Shown here: positions 31,511-44,048 of the stretch, piece after piece
Layout of the letters: every line of letters starts with the position of its first letter
Position numbering within the stretch: position 1 is the stretch's first letter
Origin: Asparagus officinalis
Lineage: Eukaryota > Streptophyta > Magnoliopsida > Asparagales > Asparagaceae
Reading direction: 5' to 3'
NCBI RefSeq assembly: GCF_001876935.1
Contig: NC_033798.1
Location: 93,884,151 to 93,948,150 of the forward strand
DNA length: 64,000 nt
Notes under the pieces: generated by a model
Database searches by the model: none
What the model saw: the letters and a program-made list of their open reading frames with translations, nothing else
What the model was told of the DNA's origin: nothing
Position numbers and translations under genes: made by a program

Positions 31511-31522
31511 TGGTATTAGAGC
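31511..31522 (+). promoter_or_regulatory. Primer-binding site of the non-autonomous Copia
   Basis: TGGTATTAGAGC, two bases after the LTR end at 31508. It differs by one C-to-T transition from the usual TGGTATCAGAGC. Confidence 0.8.
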
Positions 31523-32051
31523 CTCGTTACCCATCTTTAGGTATCACAACCTAAGGTAGAGATATCAAGCCTTACCACTGCTTCTGCTTTTCTTAGAGGA
31601 CATGCCGTCAACCGATCCCGACTTTTCGATGGTATCAATTACATATATTGGAAAGCATGTATGAAAGTTTTTCTATCGTCCACTAGTTTAGATGTTAGGG
31701 ATAGTGTAGAATATGGGTGTAGAGTACCTACTACTGAGGTAGTGGGAGTTGTAGTTATTTTGCCCAAGGATAAGTGGATTCCATGGTATAAACTAATTTA
31801 CTCTTATAACATTAAAGCTATGAATACTTTAAATTTCTCTCTTACTATTGAAGAATTTATCAGTGCTTCTAATTGTTCTACTACGTAGCAAATTTAGAAA
31901 AGACTAGAAGTTACAAACGGAGGAACTTTGCAGGTTAAAGAGGCTAGGCTTACTATGCTGATGAGAAAGCGTGAGAACTTAAAGATGAAGGCCTATGAGA
32001 GCATACAAGAGATGTTCAAATGATTCATCGATATCGTGAACAAGTTAAAAG

Positions 32052-32193
32052 TGAAAGGTCCTAGAGGGGGGTGAATAGGGGTATGAGGTAATAAATATGC
32101 AATTAAAAATAAGAGAATACAATTCACTATAAAATAAAATACGAAAACAAAATAAGAGAGATTAGTTAAAAATTAATTAGCTAATTGTGACAC
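32052..32193 (-). repeat. Remnant of the 3' LTR
   Basis: Matches 37636-37777 (TGAAAGGYCCTAGAGG..., ending TAATTGTGA). It then breaks abruptly into coding sequence of the RNase H end. About 1.2 kb of LTR plus the purine tract have been lost. Confidence 0.85.
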
Positions 32194-32216
32194 TCCTCTC
32201 GGTAATTTGCATAAAT

Positions 32217-33195
32217 ATTACTACCAACTCACTCCTCTTTGAATTGACCTCGGTCTCTACCAAACACTCCTCTCAGTAATTTTGTGTGTTTAGACATATT
32301 ATGACAATGAGTGCATAAAGGAAAATAGTAGGATTAGAAAATGACAATCAAAACAAAAAAACAAATAAAGCCAAAGAATGTACATGCCCAAACCATTTCT
32401 TATACGACAAAAATCTTCCTCACTAAGAGGCTTGGTAATGATGTCCGCTAATTGAGATTTAGTATCAATATAGATAAGGGATACATCTTTCCGCTCTATA
32501 TTATCACGTAAGAAATGATGGCGTATATTTATATGCTTGGTTCTAGAATGCAAAACAGAATTTTTTGAAATATTGATAGCACTAGTATTATCACAAAAAA
32601 ATTTTGTATCTTAAAAATGCAAATCGTAATCAACCAAACCATTTCTCTCCCATCAAAATGGGGCACACAAAATAAAATATATATGCAAAAACCCATAAAA
32701 TACACCTCAAGTGTTGTCCTACCCGTGTTACATTCCTCAAGTGTTTGGATTTATGACCTCTCCTAGGCATTACTACTAACACACTCCTCTTAGAATTGAC
32801 CCCTGTCTCTCCCAAATACTCCTCTCAGCAATTTTGTGTGTTTAGACATGTTAAGACAATGAGTGCATAAAGGAAAATAGTAGGATAGGAAAATGACAAT
32901 CAAAACAAACAAACAAACAAAGTCAAAGAATGCACATGCCCAAACCATTTCTTATGCGAAAAAAATCTTCCTCGCTAAGTGACTTGGTAAAGATGTTCGT
33001 TAATTAAGATTTAGTATCAATATAGATAAGGGATGCATCTTTCCGCTCTACATTGTCACATAAGAAATGATGGCATACATCTATATGCTTGGTTCTAGAA
33101 TGCAAAACAGAATTTTTTGAAATATTGATAGCACTAGTATTATCACAAAAAATATTTGTATCTTGAATATGCAAATCGTAATCAACCAAATTTTG
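32217..33195 (-). repeat. 552-bp tandem duplication of the RNase H 3' end
   Basis: 32217-32640 and 32769-33195 are copies about 552 bp apart, several percent diverged. Both include the RNase H end (HSRTKHI..HHFL, IDTKSQLADI) and the 'ttttgtgtgtttagacat' flank. It is a genuine old duplication. Confidence 0.8.
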
Positions 33196-34790
33196 TTTCA
33201 TCCATAAAAGTTATGCACAACACAAGTCGGTGGCAATATATTCTGCTTCTGTAATGGACAATGCAACACAATTTTATTTCTTGGATGTCTAAGAGACAAA
33301 AGAGTTACCCAAAAATTGATATGTACCACTTGTACTCTTACAATCTACCTTAAAACTGGCAAAGTCGGCATCACAAAAACTATAAAGATTAAAAGAAGTA
33401 CCTTTTGGATAAAATAAACCAAGATCTATTATGCCATTAACATATTTGATAATTCTTTTAACCGCAATCAAATGAGACTTTTAGGTGAAGCTTGAATACG
33501 TGCATATGCACAAACACTAAACATAATATCCGGTCTACTAGCGGTAAGGTGAAGGAGACTACCTATCATACATCGATAAAGCTTTTGGTCTACCTCCTCA
33601 CCACTAGCATCCGTATCAAGCTTGATACTTGTACTCATGGGAGTTGGAGCATGCTTGGAGCTCTTTAATCCGAATTTTTTCATCAATTTTCTAGCATATT
33701 TGCTTTGGAGAAACAACAATCTCATCCTTAGATTGCTTGACTTGAAGACCAAGAAAGAATGTAAGTTCTTCAATCATACTCATCTCAAATTGGTCTTGCA
33801 TAACTTTTGAAAAGTCCTTACACAAAGATTCATTAGTGGCACAAAAAATGATATCATCAACATAAATTTAAACTAAAAGAAAATCATTTTTCCGTTTTCT
33901 AACGAAGAGAGTATTATCAATTTTTTCTTTAGAGAAACCATTTTTAAGAAGAAAACTAGAGAGGTGAGCATACCAAGCTCTAGGAGCTTATTTTAACCCA
34001 TATAAAGCTTTTTGAACCCGGTAAACATGATTAGAAAAAGAATGATCCATAAAGCCAGGGGATTGCTCAACATATACTTCCTCCTCTATAAAACTATTTA
34101 AAAAAGACACTTTTAATATCCATTTGAAATAGTTTGAAATCTTTAAAACTAGGAAAGGCTAAAACATCCTAATAGATTCCAATCTTACAACCGGTATAAA
34201 AGTTTTATCATAGTCTATGCCCTCCTCTTGATTGTATCCTTGGGTAACTAAACGAGCTTTATTTCTAGTGACTATGCCATGTTCATCAAGCTTGTTTCTA
34301 AAGACCTGTTTAGTTCCAATAACATGAAAATTATTAGGTTTAGGAATTAATTTTCAAACATTATTTCTTTGAAAGTTGTTTAGTTCATCATGCATTGCTA
34401 AAACCTAAAACTCATTTTTAAAGCATCATTAATTTTTTTAGGTTCTATTTGGGATAAGAACGCTACATTATCACACTCACTCAAGACTTTTGAGCGAGTT
34501 AGATTTCCGTGAGATTGACTCCCTATTATTTGTTCCTTTAGATGATCCGATGCAAATTTCCATGCCTTGGGGAGATCTTCTAGATTTTTTATGTTGTTGC
34601 TTTCCCCATCCTTTTGTGCATCTATTGAGTGTTTGTTATTAATTTGCACTTGATCGAACCCTCCCTCAATATCATCATCATCCCTAGGCAAACTATCTTG
34701 CAAACCAATATTAGTTTCATGAAATGTAACGTTTATAGATTCTTCAACAACAAGTGTTCGTTTGTCATTGTGTTTAAGATATACCAACAT
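32299..34790 (-). pseudogene. Copia reverse transcriptase and RNase H, broken
   Basis: In sense order: the linker before RT (34790-34398, with PKAWKFASDHLKEQIIGSQ, the SIRE-type linker), the RT body with the catalytic YVDD at 33865-33854 preceded by an in-frame stop, the RT end (SKYARKLMKKFGLKSSKHAP, GSLLHLTASRPDIMFSVCA at 33773-33468), RNase H (YSFCDADFASFKVDCKSTSG, 33471-33289), and its C-terminus in two copies (33201-33004 and 32553-32299). Multiple stops and frameshifts. The activities would copy RNA to DNA and remove the RNA. Confidence 0.88.
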
Positions 34791-34999
34791 TAGTTTTTGA
34801 ATCCCTTACTTCTAGATGCATATCCCAAAAATATACCAATATTAAATTTTGAATCAAATTTATCATGATGGTCTTTAGTGTTTAAGATAAAACATTTACA
34901 ATCAAAAATATGAAACTATCTAATATATGGGGTTTTGCCAAAAAAGAGTTCATAAGGAGTTTTCTTAAATTTAGGTATAATTAAAACACAATTTAAAAC

Positions 35000-35640
35000 A
35001 TGGCAAGTCGTATGCACGACTTCTGTCTAAAAATAATTAGGCAAAACAAAAGCATTTATCATTGTACGTGCCATCTCTTGTATGGTGGGATTTTTCCTTT
35101 CAAAAACACCATTTTGTTAAGGCGTTCTAGGAGCGGAAAACATATGAGTTATACTATTATGAGCAAAAAATTCATCAAAAAATTTATTTTGAAATTCACC
35201 ACCATGATCACTTCTACTTTTGACAATTTTCAAACCTTTTCATTTTCAATTCTTTTTACAAAATAAGAAAACTCTTCAAAACATTCATCTTTATTTCCTA
35301 GAAAATTACCCATGTAAAACGTAAAAAATCATCAACAATAATAAATACATAATGTTTACCTCCTAGAGAGGCAACACGCATAGGACCAAAACGATCAATA
35401 TGCAATAATTGTAAGGGTTTAGAAGTGGATACCTCATTTATGGATTTGAAAGAATTCTTAGTTTGTTTACCTTTGGCACATTCCTCACACATAGAGTCTT
35501 TAACAAAGATTATATTTGGTAGACCTCTTACTAAATTCTTCTTCGATAGCTTCGATATTCACTACATGATGGCATGTTTAAGTCTCTTGTGCCAAATCAA
35601 AGGATCTTCATACACCGCGGTAAGACACTTCACATCTTAA
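35000..35640 (-). pseudogene. Copia integrase core, broken
   Basis: The best-preserved piece, 35492-35298, reads MCEECAKGKQTKNSFKS then LLHIDRFGPMRVASLGGKHY and FIIVDDFLRFTWVIF: the second half of the HHCC zinc finger followed by the catalytic-core start with its first aspartate (HID, family HTD/HID). Weaker matches continue to about 35000 with stops. Integrase inserts the DNA copy and makes the 5-bp TSD. Confidence 0.85.
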
Positions 35641-36008
35641 TCTATTAACTCATTCACCTGAAAGATGTAAATGTTAGATCTTTTAAAAGCAACAAAAATG
35701 ATTTTATCATTCATACTAACAATATATTTATTCGGTTTAAAAGAAATATCAAACCATTTGTCACTTAATTGACTAATACTAAGAAGATTATGATTTAATC
35801 CTTTTACAAAATAAACATCCTTAATTATGGGAGAATGTATCTTACTAATATTATCAATACCTACAATTTTACCTTTCTCGTCGCCACCAAAGGAGACATT
35901 GCCTCCTTCGATCCTTGATAGGGTTGCAAATAATTCCTTGTTGTCCGTCATGTGATGTAAGCAACCACTATCAAGGTACCACAACTTCTTACGTCTTGTG
36001 CGGGACAT
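35637..36008 (-). pseudogene. Copia protease and pre-integrase region
   Basis: One open frame: LWYLDSGCLHHMTDNKELF carries the aspartic-protease DSG motif. It is followed by VSFGGDEKGKIVGIDNI and the gag-pre-integrase motif VKGLNHNLLSISQLSD. The protease would cleave the polyprotein. It is continuous over 123 residues but is separated from gag and integrase by stops. Confidence 0.85.
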
Positions 36009-36060
36009 TCCCTACATATGAATAAGTTGTAGAACCTTTAGGTACCCAAACTTTGGGTCC

Positions 36061-37572
36061 TTAAATGTTAGTATTTTTGGTACCCTTAGGTACCCACATT
36101 AACTCATAATTATCAATGTTGTTTTTAATTTTACAATGAGTAGAGATATGACCATATCTCATGCAATATGTGCATAAAAAAAAATTCTTATATGTAGGAG
36201 CATGAGATTTATGATACCATTTTCTATCAACATGATGATGGCTAGAGAAGGCATGATTAGATTTAATCCTATCATTTTCAATTTTTAGCCTCTTAATTGT
36301 AGACCTTAGTTGTTTTTTTTTAAAGTCTAGATCTCCTGTCATTTCATCTTTTAGAGCAAGAGAAGATTGTAGTTGCACAAACTTAGAATCACAAGAAACA
36401 TGTAATTTTTTGAAAAAATAGTATTCTTTTGCCACTCTTTTAAATTCAATGTGTAATTCTTCTAATATGGTTTCTAGTTCACATTGAATATAGAATGATT
36501 CACTTTCGGTTTCGGATTGTACCTCATCTTCATGAGCCATGAAATAAATGTTTGAGTCATGAAGAGCAATCTTGGCACCCTCATCATCGCTATCCGAATC
36601 ACTTGGTTCGGATTCATCCCATCCGGCGTACATAGCCTTCCTCTTTTTGTACTTCAAGTATTTCTCCTTAAGCTTGGGACAATCCTTTACTAAGTATCAT
36701 GGTTCATTGTATTCGAAGCATTTACCTATACGAGAGGGAAATTTGTTGTTATTATTGTTAGATCGATTTTTAAAACTTTTATTCATTTTAATTAATCTTG
36801 ATATTCTTCTAGAGAGGTGTGCCACTTCTCTAGAGACATCAACTTTGCTATCCGAGGAGGATGAGTCATCAATTGCCCCTTTAAGCGTAATAGTCTTTAA
36901 TTTTTGAGATGGTTCCTTGGTTGCCTTTGGAGGTACTTCCTCTTTTTTCTTGATCTTCTTCTCATGGACCTTAAGCTTGCCAATGAGACCATCAAGAGTA
37001 AGTGTTGTAAGATCATGATCTTCCTCAATGGTCATAGCTTTAGCCTCCCACATAGGTATTAAAGAATGAAGAATCTTGTAGTTCATCTCTTGGTTCATCA
37101 ATTTCTTATCTAGGCAATGCAATTCATTTATGATATTAGTAAACCGAGAAAATATAGCATCAATAGATTCATTTGGAAGCATTTTAAACAATTCATAATC
37201 ATGCATGATGACACTATTTTTGGACTTCTTAACTTAGATGGTTCCTTTATGAGTGATGCATAATTTTTCCCAAATTTCGTGTGCGGTTGCACACGTGAAA
37301 ACCATATTGTAGTCATTGGGGGTAAGTCCACAAATTAAGGCATTCATGGCCTTTATTTTAAGGTTTGCTTTGAGCCTCTCACCAACAGTCATACTACTAC
37401 TACTAGGATTCTCAAAATATTTCTTCTCTATGATGTCTAGGATATCAAGATCAATGTATTGAAGATAAATCCGCATTCTAGCTTTCCAATAAGCAAAGTT
37501 ACTACAGGTGAAAAGCGGTGGCCTAGTGGTGGATTGCCCTTCTAGCATATGCACATTCATTGAAACCTCCAT
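36061..37572 (-). pseudogene. Copia gag with zinc knuckle
   Basis: 37572-37234: MEVSMNVHMLEGQSTTRPPL, FAYWKARMRIYLQYID, the DUF4219/UBN2 start. 37206-36697: MHDYELFKMLPNESIDAIF, the rest of UBN2, ending at a decayed first knuckle (KCFEYNEP). 36657-36061: an acidic then helical region and an intact CCHC knuckle CTYCMRYGHISTHC. Frameshifts or stops at about 37210 and 36690. Gag packages the RNA. Confidence 0.88.
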
Positions 37573-37620
37573 TTAGATCTTTTCTCTAAGGGGTTTAATC
37601 CTAACAAACAGTAGGGACCT

Positions 37621-37635
37621 TGCTCTAATACCAAT
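37621..37635 (-). promoter_or_regulatory. Primer-binding site of the SIRE-like element
   Basis: On the minus strand TTGGTATTAGAGC follows the LTR end directly. The plus strand shows GCTCTAATACCAA at 37622-37634. Confidence 0.85.
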
Positions 37636-38969
37636 TGAAAGGCCCTAGAGGGGGGTGAATAGGGTTATGAGGTAATACATATGTAATTAAAAATAAGACA
37701 ATGCAATTCACCACAAAATAAAATACAAATACAAAATAAGAGAGATGAGTTAAGAAATAATTAGTCAATTGTGAAACGCTATATGTTCACGAGCTTTGGT
37801 CCTCCGAACTACATCCCCACTCCCCACTCTCAAGGAGAATTTTACTATCACAACCCGGTTTGGAAGCCGAAACTTCTACACAATGACCTCCTCTTGAGAT
37901 CTCACAACCACACAGTAGATCTCCACAAGATCTTGCTGTCTACACGTTACAAAGAACTAAAAGAACCTCTCTTACAGCAACCCTATGACAAGGAGAAGAG
38001 ATTCCAATTAAAGCTTGGGATGTGGGATTTGCAAGTGTGAAAATAGATTTTTAAAATTTAAAAATTGAAGCTCTTTTAAGGTCAAGAACACAAGCTCAAT
38101 TAATTTTCTCTAGCAAAGTTGGTTCCGAATTAAATGGGGGTACTAGGGTATATATAGGTAATCCTTGGAAGAAGTCAAAAACCCTAGAAAAAGACAAAAA
38201 ATATCAAATCCTAAAAATCTGGAAGCTGGCAGAAACTAGTCGTTACAGTAGCGGCGGTTGACCGCAGAGCCAATGACGATCGTAGCCATTACAGCTAAAC
38301 TATCTGGACACGGTCAACCACCGAACCATGTTTGGTCGACCACGAGAAGCTGCCAGACTTCCCAAACTCTCTGGACTTTTCACGGTCAACTGCAGAACCA
38401 AGTCCGATTGATCGCGAACTGACACAGAACATACACATAATTTTTTTAAACAGGTTTTTGACTTCGGGAAATTGTAAAAATTATTAAACATCTTTCAAAA
38501 ATTGAAAAACTCTGGAAAATGTTTTCAAACAATAAAACAAACTTGTTTGATAAAGGATTTTGCAAAAAGGTCCTTATACTTGTAAAAACTCATTGATTAT
38601 TAAAATTAAAAAAATATGAGTTTTGAAAGTGTGTGTTATCCCAATAGCTTAAAATGCAATCTAACAAACTACTTGTCTACATTAAGAACTAGAGAGAAAT
38701 AAAAATGCAAATATCCATCACATATAAATGCATAGCTTGAGTCTTGATATTTGCATGAAGCTTCTAATTTGATATTGTGCTTTTGATAGCTTTGCTTCAC
38801 CAATATGCCTCCACCTCCTTGATTTCATCGTTGAAGCTTGATAATCCATCAAATCCTCCATTAAAGGTACTAATGAGCTTGATTTTCTTGTAATCTACAA
38901 TATCACTCAACAAGTAATTAGTACTAATAATGATGGTTGTAAATCATCATCAAAACATAAAGGCTAACA
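37636..38969 (-). repeat. 5' LTR of the SIRE-like element
   Basis: 1334 bp; in sense TGTTAGCCTTTATG ... CCTTTCA. U3 has diverged dyads (GGTTGACC 38256-38263, GGTCAACC 38312-38319, GGTCGACC 38334-...). The TATATATA core box lies at 38149-38156. Confidence 0.9.
38256..38420. promoter_or_regulatory. Decayed GGTCGACC dyads in SIRE-like U3
   Basis: GCGGTTGACCGC (38254-38265), CGGTCAACC (38311), TTGGTCGACCACG (38332), CGGTCAACTG (38382) and TTGATCGCGA (38408). The nearest dyad is 99 bp upstream (in sense) of the TATATATA box. Confidence 0.6.
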
Positions 38970-40400
38970 AAAAGTGCTAGGGAAGGAGTGATAACAAGGA
39001 GCTTTGCAGAAAAATACTTCGTTCTCTATCTCGGAATTTCGAACAAAAGATGACAACAATAGAAAAACTTCAGAATATTTCTAAACTTACTCTTGATGAT
39101 CTTATAGACAATCCCATCACTTATGAAGTTTGATTGAATGAAAGAGAACATGGCTTAGAAGAAAATTCAAAGAAGAAGTCGTTAGGTACATGCAAAGAGA
39201 GAAAAATTCCGATCGAAGAAGAAGATAGATTCAGACTCGAGTTCAGATGATGAAGATGATCAATCTGAACTTATTGTAAAATGGTTCAAGCATTTTCTGA
39301 CATCAAAGAAATGATAAAAATATCTTCAGAAAAGATAAAATCAATTTAATAAATAGGTAAACAATAATTATTCAAGTGATTTTGAAACCGATCCTATCTA
39401 TTTTCATTGTAGGAAAATAGGTCATTACAAAAAATCAATATCCCTCAAATTGAAAAGAAAAGAAGGAGATAAAAAGTCTTAAAGTTACAACCTAGGATAT
39501 TTCGGATGAGGATAAGTCTAAAGGTGACACAAGTGAAAATAATAAATAAGGAAATAAGTGTCTAATGGGAAAAGGCGCTTTGTTTAAGATTCAAATCAAG
39601 ATAATTCAAGTGGTTCTGATGGTGAGTATTCAGATGAAGAAGTATATCCTTCGTATAATGAACTTTATTCTAAATATAAAGAGATGTTGGTTCACCTTGA
39701 GAAAATTACTGAAAAATATGAAGTAATTAAACTGATGAATATAAACCTGAAGAAAGAAAATAAGCTTTTTTTTTGAAGAAAGTGAACTTTTCTTTTTCAA
39801 ATTTGAATTAGGTAATTCATTTCATGATTTCACCTCTTTCATGTGCTCTCAATATTCTGAGCTATAAAATCAAATCTCTTGTTTATCTAAGCAACAAGAA
39901 AACCATCAAAGTGAAAAAGATAAAATTGTCACTAAGATAAATAAATTATATTATGATTTGTCATCTAAACAAATTATGTTTGAAACTTGATGCACTATAA
40001 TTGTTTCTAAAATTGAACAACTAGTGTCCAAAATTAGTGAGTTGGAAGAAGCCATAAAGAATTTTTCATTGGGCTCAAAAGATTTCAACATGGTTCTTTC
40101 AAATCAACAATTTGCAAAAGTTAAAACTAGACTTGATTTATTCATATTCTAGAAAACATAAAAAATTCAATATTCTTTAGTAAAGGGTAATAATCTTGGT
40201 TGTTTTTATCCTATTCCCAATAGTACTTATCATTCGATATGCCCTTTGTATGGAAAAACTGGACATGTTTTGATGAGTTGTCATATGAGATATAGGATCA
40301 AAATAGTCAAACATTACTAACCAACATGGAGCTAGCTATGTGGATACTTAGGTCACAATTATAAGCCTTTTTGTAGACTTACAGGTTGATCAATAATTGA

Positions 40401-41168
40401 GGCAACACACAGTGTTTGCTTAAGGTCTCACGTTATCAAATTCAATCCTTGATCTGCATTATGAGAAAATATAGGTTTGATGTATTTATTATATATTATC
40501 TTCTTATAGAGGTAAGTATCTCTAACCTTGTGCATGTATATTTATAAGAAAAATCATCACTAATGATCTATCCATGAGATCATCAATGGTGTACCATTGA
40601 TGGTCAGATAAAGGGGTAGTCATTTTTATTTTTTACTTTTTATATTTTGCCTCTTTGATCTCTTCCAACAAAGTTGCTGGATTTTTTTTATTTTTGAGTT
40701 GTTATTGGTTTGGTTGGGATGATCTATTATCATCATCACCATCTCTTTCTTATTCAAATAAATCAATTTTAAAATAGGTAAAATTTTCAAATCCAAACTA
40801 TTTTTTTTTAATTTCTTGATTTTTAATGTGTTTTATCGGTATAAATTGCTTCGATGGATGGTACATGTGTACAGAATAGTTTAGAAGCAAGATTTTGAGT
40901 TTGTATATGATGTTTGATCAATTTAGGAAAAAATACGTCGGATTCATATCTTGGATCATTGATGGTGGAAGAACACCATAACCATTGATAGATGTCAGTC
41001 ATCCATCAATGGTTTGTTGAACTATTTATGGCTTTCAGTCATCCATCGATGGATAGAGGCTGAAACCACATGTTTTTGACACTTTTCTATTTTTTTACTC
41101 AATTTTCTTTGTTTCAAAGATATTTTTGAGATATTTTCTATGCTAATACATGACTTCTGTAAAGAATG
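40401..41168 (+). other. Internal ATCGAT-dyad segment of the non-autonomous Copia
   Basis: Non-coding. It includes dyads of the same kind as the LTR U3: near 40571 and 40586 (ATCAATGGTGTACCATTGAT), and 40953, 40977, 41001 and 41041 (CCATCGATGG). This is either a second, internal promoter-like block or a captured piece of U3. Confidence 0.5.
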
Positions 41169-42235
41169 TCAGGCGGGAAGAGAGTTGATCCTCACAATCA
41201 ACTTCTCAAGATCTACTTGAGAAGTAATGAGAAGCTAAGCATAATCTGAGAATGAGGATTAGACGTACCACAATGTTAGGAGTACTCGAATATGATAGAA
41301 CTATTGGACGCCATTAGCCTGGGATCGATGAAGAATAAAGGAGGTGACAAGACCAATATCACATAGGTTCAAGAGTTCTATACAAACTATAGTTGGGCTT
41401 GTAGATCTACAGAGGTGAGGACTATAGTTAAGAGGGTGAGAGATTACGATTAGTGCTGACTATATCCTCAGACTTCTTCATATTCCTCCTCGATAGCCAT
41501 ATTGCTCTGACATTCTTTAGTATTTTGAAAATGTTAATGTGGGCTCTCCTAAGTATACCTTTATGGTTGAGTATCTTTCCCAGCACTTTACTCCTAAGGC
41601 GTTCAACTCAGGTTATCTAAAACTGAGTATACACTTTCTAACCTCTTTCTCAAACTTGATTTATATCCTAGTGTTGCTCATACAACTCTGACAGTTAGAG
41701 ATGTTATCTTTCTCTCTTGGATAGTCAGGGGTTAACCTTTTTATCCGGCTTAAATTATTTTTAGTTGGATATCATCATTAGATACTATAGTTTAGGAGAT
41801 GGTGGAGAAGAGGAAGAAGCAAAATACTTAGTTGGTATACCCCTTTCTGATCACTCGGACCTATATAGACCAGAGGGTCCTATATTTGCCTTTGGATCAG
41901 ATGGAGTAGGGGAGAGCCGCAGTATGTGATGGCACGCTCTAAAAGAGTCTTGTAGTAAGAGACAAGATAGAGACTGCAGCTTGTCAACCTTCAAGGTCCC
42001 AACCTAATGCCAATGATGTACCTAGCTCTACTGGAGGTGGTGATGCCCGGTGGACACTTGATTCATTGGGTGCGAGAGTTGAGGAGCTACAATTAGAGAC
42101 TAAAGCTCAACATCAGTAGTTACAGATGGAGATGCGATCCTAACAACAATACTATGATGCGTCTCTTTAGTATATTATGAGAGCTCTTTGTCAATTAGAT
42201 CCAAGTCCTGGGACAGCACCAGTTTGGTAAGATTT
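41169..42235 (+). pseudogene. Second decayed ORF of the non-autonomous Copia
   Basis: ATG at 41169 starts MSGGKRVDPHNQLLKIYLRS, then stops accumulate. Readable pieces are VQEFYTNYSWACRSTEVRTI, a hydrophobic and Trp-rich middle, SDHSDLYRPEGPIFAFGSDG and a final coiled-coil (GARVEELQLETKAQHQ). The layout (VREFY-like motif, hydrophobic middle, C-terminal helix) resembles the 'putative plant transposon protein' domain often found in plant LTR elements. This is a weak assignment; an env-like ORF is the alternative. Confidence 0.4.
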
Positions 42236-44048
42236 TGTTCCAAAGTCAGCTCATGCACACGGGTACGAAGAGATGTAGAGAGATGATGATCAATAGTGAC
42301 ATGGACGAGTGTTACCTTTTTCTTTTAGGTCCAGGTTTATTTTTCTCTTTCATTATTTTTCAATTATATCTTTTATGTTTATTCAAGACTTGTATATTTT
42401 GATGCTTGATCAGATATGTTGCCATGTACTAACTATTTGCACCTATTTCATATTTGTATAGTTAGTAATCATTTGCATGATCATTCATCCTGTTGTATGT
42501 TTATAGATTAGATTTGATAGATTTCTTGTTTTTTGTTTTTTAATTTAATTTTTCTTGATATTTGGTTATTGTCATTTATTAAAAAATAAAATAAAATTTA
42601 TTTTATATTTTTTTTATAAAATATTTTCCTATTTTATTTTTTTTGTTTTTTTATGAAAAATCAAAAAGAAAATAAAAATTTCTCTTTCTTTATTTTTTGT
42701 TTTATTTTGAAAAATCAAAAACAAAATAAAATTTTCATTTTCCTTTTCTCATTTAAAAATTTAAAATGTGCCTATGTATTTGCTTTTACATGAAACATTC
42801 AGATAAGGTTATCTGTTAGTATATAGGCATAAGTTCTATCTCGTAGGTTCACATATATTTTCATAATCTATCTATGTTATATGTGCACACATAGTTTTAC
42901 ATTTTTTGATTGATGAACATGATGGTTTATGATATTCTTCATATTACTTTTCACATCTTAGTATTACCTTATCATGTCTAGTTTTGTAAAAGTAGGAATA
43001 AAGGTTTTTATATGTTGTTCAAAAAGTATTTTTGAATTTGTCAAACAAATTTAGCGCTCAATTTTTTACTTGAATACAACACCAATATTTATTTTCATGT
43101 ACAAAAGTATACATACACTATATAACATCAAACAAAAAGAGTGTGTTTGTGAAAAAGGTAATCAAAGACCCACACTCTACAAATCCATAGCAAAATTTGG
43201 GTATATTTGTTAAAAGATGATCAAAGACTCACACTCGTGGATATAAATGTGCAATATCTCAAGGTATCTATCTCTACTAAATATTTTCTATATTTAGAGA
43301 TGGTGTACATCGCCCTCCAAATATTATCATTCTTCCTTTTAAAAATTCTTATATAGTTGAGGTAATAGCTTGAGATTTTGGACATTTTCTAGAGTTTACG
43401 ATAATTCAAGTTGTGTAAGAAAAGAAAGCACAAAATAGAAGATATATCTAACATAATCACTTTTATTGCTATTTTTAGAAACGTTTCGTTGATATCTTTA
43501 TGGTTTGAATGTGAATTCTAATATGACTTGTTATCATAGTTTATGTGTTTTGAAGTTTTATATGTATTTCTCGTGCTATATTCTATAAACATTTTTGTGA
43601 ACCAGTGTGCATTTTACTTCCTTACACCTTTTGACAATCTTTATTTGGATTTTAGGTATATTGTATATCTTAGGTGTGCGTTACTTTTGATAACAACAAA
43701 AAAGGGTAGAAAATGAGAAATTTTAAAATTTGATGATTTAAAAACTTTCTAAGTTTGATTGTGGTTGATTGTGAGTTTTTATAATTTTTCATGTTTGGTT
43801 TACAAGTGGTTTCAACATATCAAGTCTTTCAACCTTGCTTGGTTTTAGAGGGAGTTTTCATATTGTTGGTTTCAAACAAGGAGTTTCTGAATTACCTATT
43901 TTCATTTTCTTGTATGCATATTTGTAGGGGGAGCTTACAATGCATATAATGAATGTTATATGTTTACATTAAACTGAATACATACCTCACCATGTTCTTA
44001 ATATATGAATTTTAAATTTCAAGTTTTGCTATTATTAAAGGGGGAGAT
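42236..44048 (+). other. 3' untranslated part of the non-autonomous Copia
   Basis: AT-rich and non-coding, with a poly-A/T segment at 42540-42770 containing inverted A- and T-runs. It ends with the polypurine tract at 44037-44048. Confidence 0.6.

Larger units (their letters stand above)
32047..38974 (-). mobile_element. SIRE-like Copia retrotransposon, antisense, 3' LTR mostly deleted
   Basis: Element 32052-38969 with TSD AAAAG at 32047-32051 and 38970-38974. In its own sense the order is LTR, primer site, gag, protease, integrase, RT, RNase H (the Copia order). The 5' LTR is complete (37636-38969); only about 142 bp of the 3' LTR remain (32052-32193). The LTR starts TGTTAGCCTTTATG then TTTTGATGATGATTTAC, typical of the SIRE/Maximus lineage. 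All coding parts are broken. Confidence 0.9.
31600..40400 (+). pseudogene. gag of the non-autonomous Copia, interrupted by a SIRE-like element
   Basis: Part 1 (31600-32046) reads as Copia gag: RSRLFDGINYIYWKACMKVF, then AMNTLNFSLT and SIQEMFK.FIDIVNKLK. The antisense SIRE-like element then interrupts (32052-38969). Part 2 from 38975 continues in register as NKELCRKILRSL and EKLQNISKLTLDDLIDN, the UBN2-type gag end. A decayed zinc-knuckle pattern follows at about 39385-39430 (FHCRKIGHYKKS), then an acidic coiled-coil stretch (39560-39770) and a second CCHC-like relic near 40240-40300 (CPLYGKTGHVLMSC). Many stops. Gag would package RNA; no pol follows. Confidence 0.75.

Noticed and set aside
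41169..42235. Retroviral env gene
   Set aside because: Position after gag could suggest it, but no signal peptide or membrane anchor could be read; better left as a decayed plant-element ORF.
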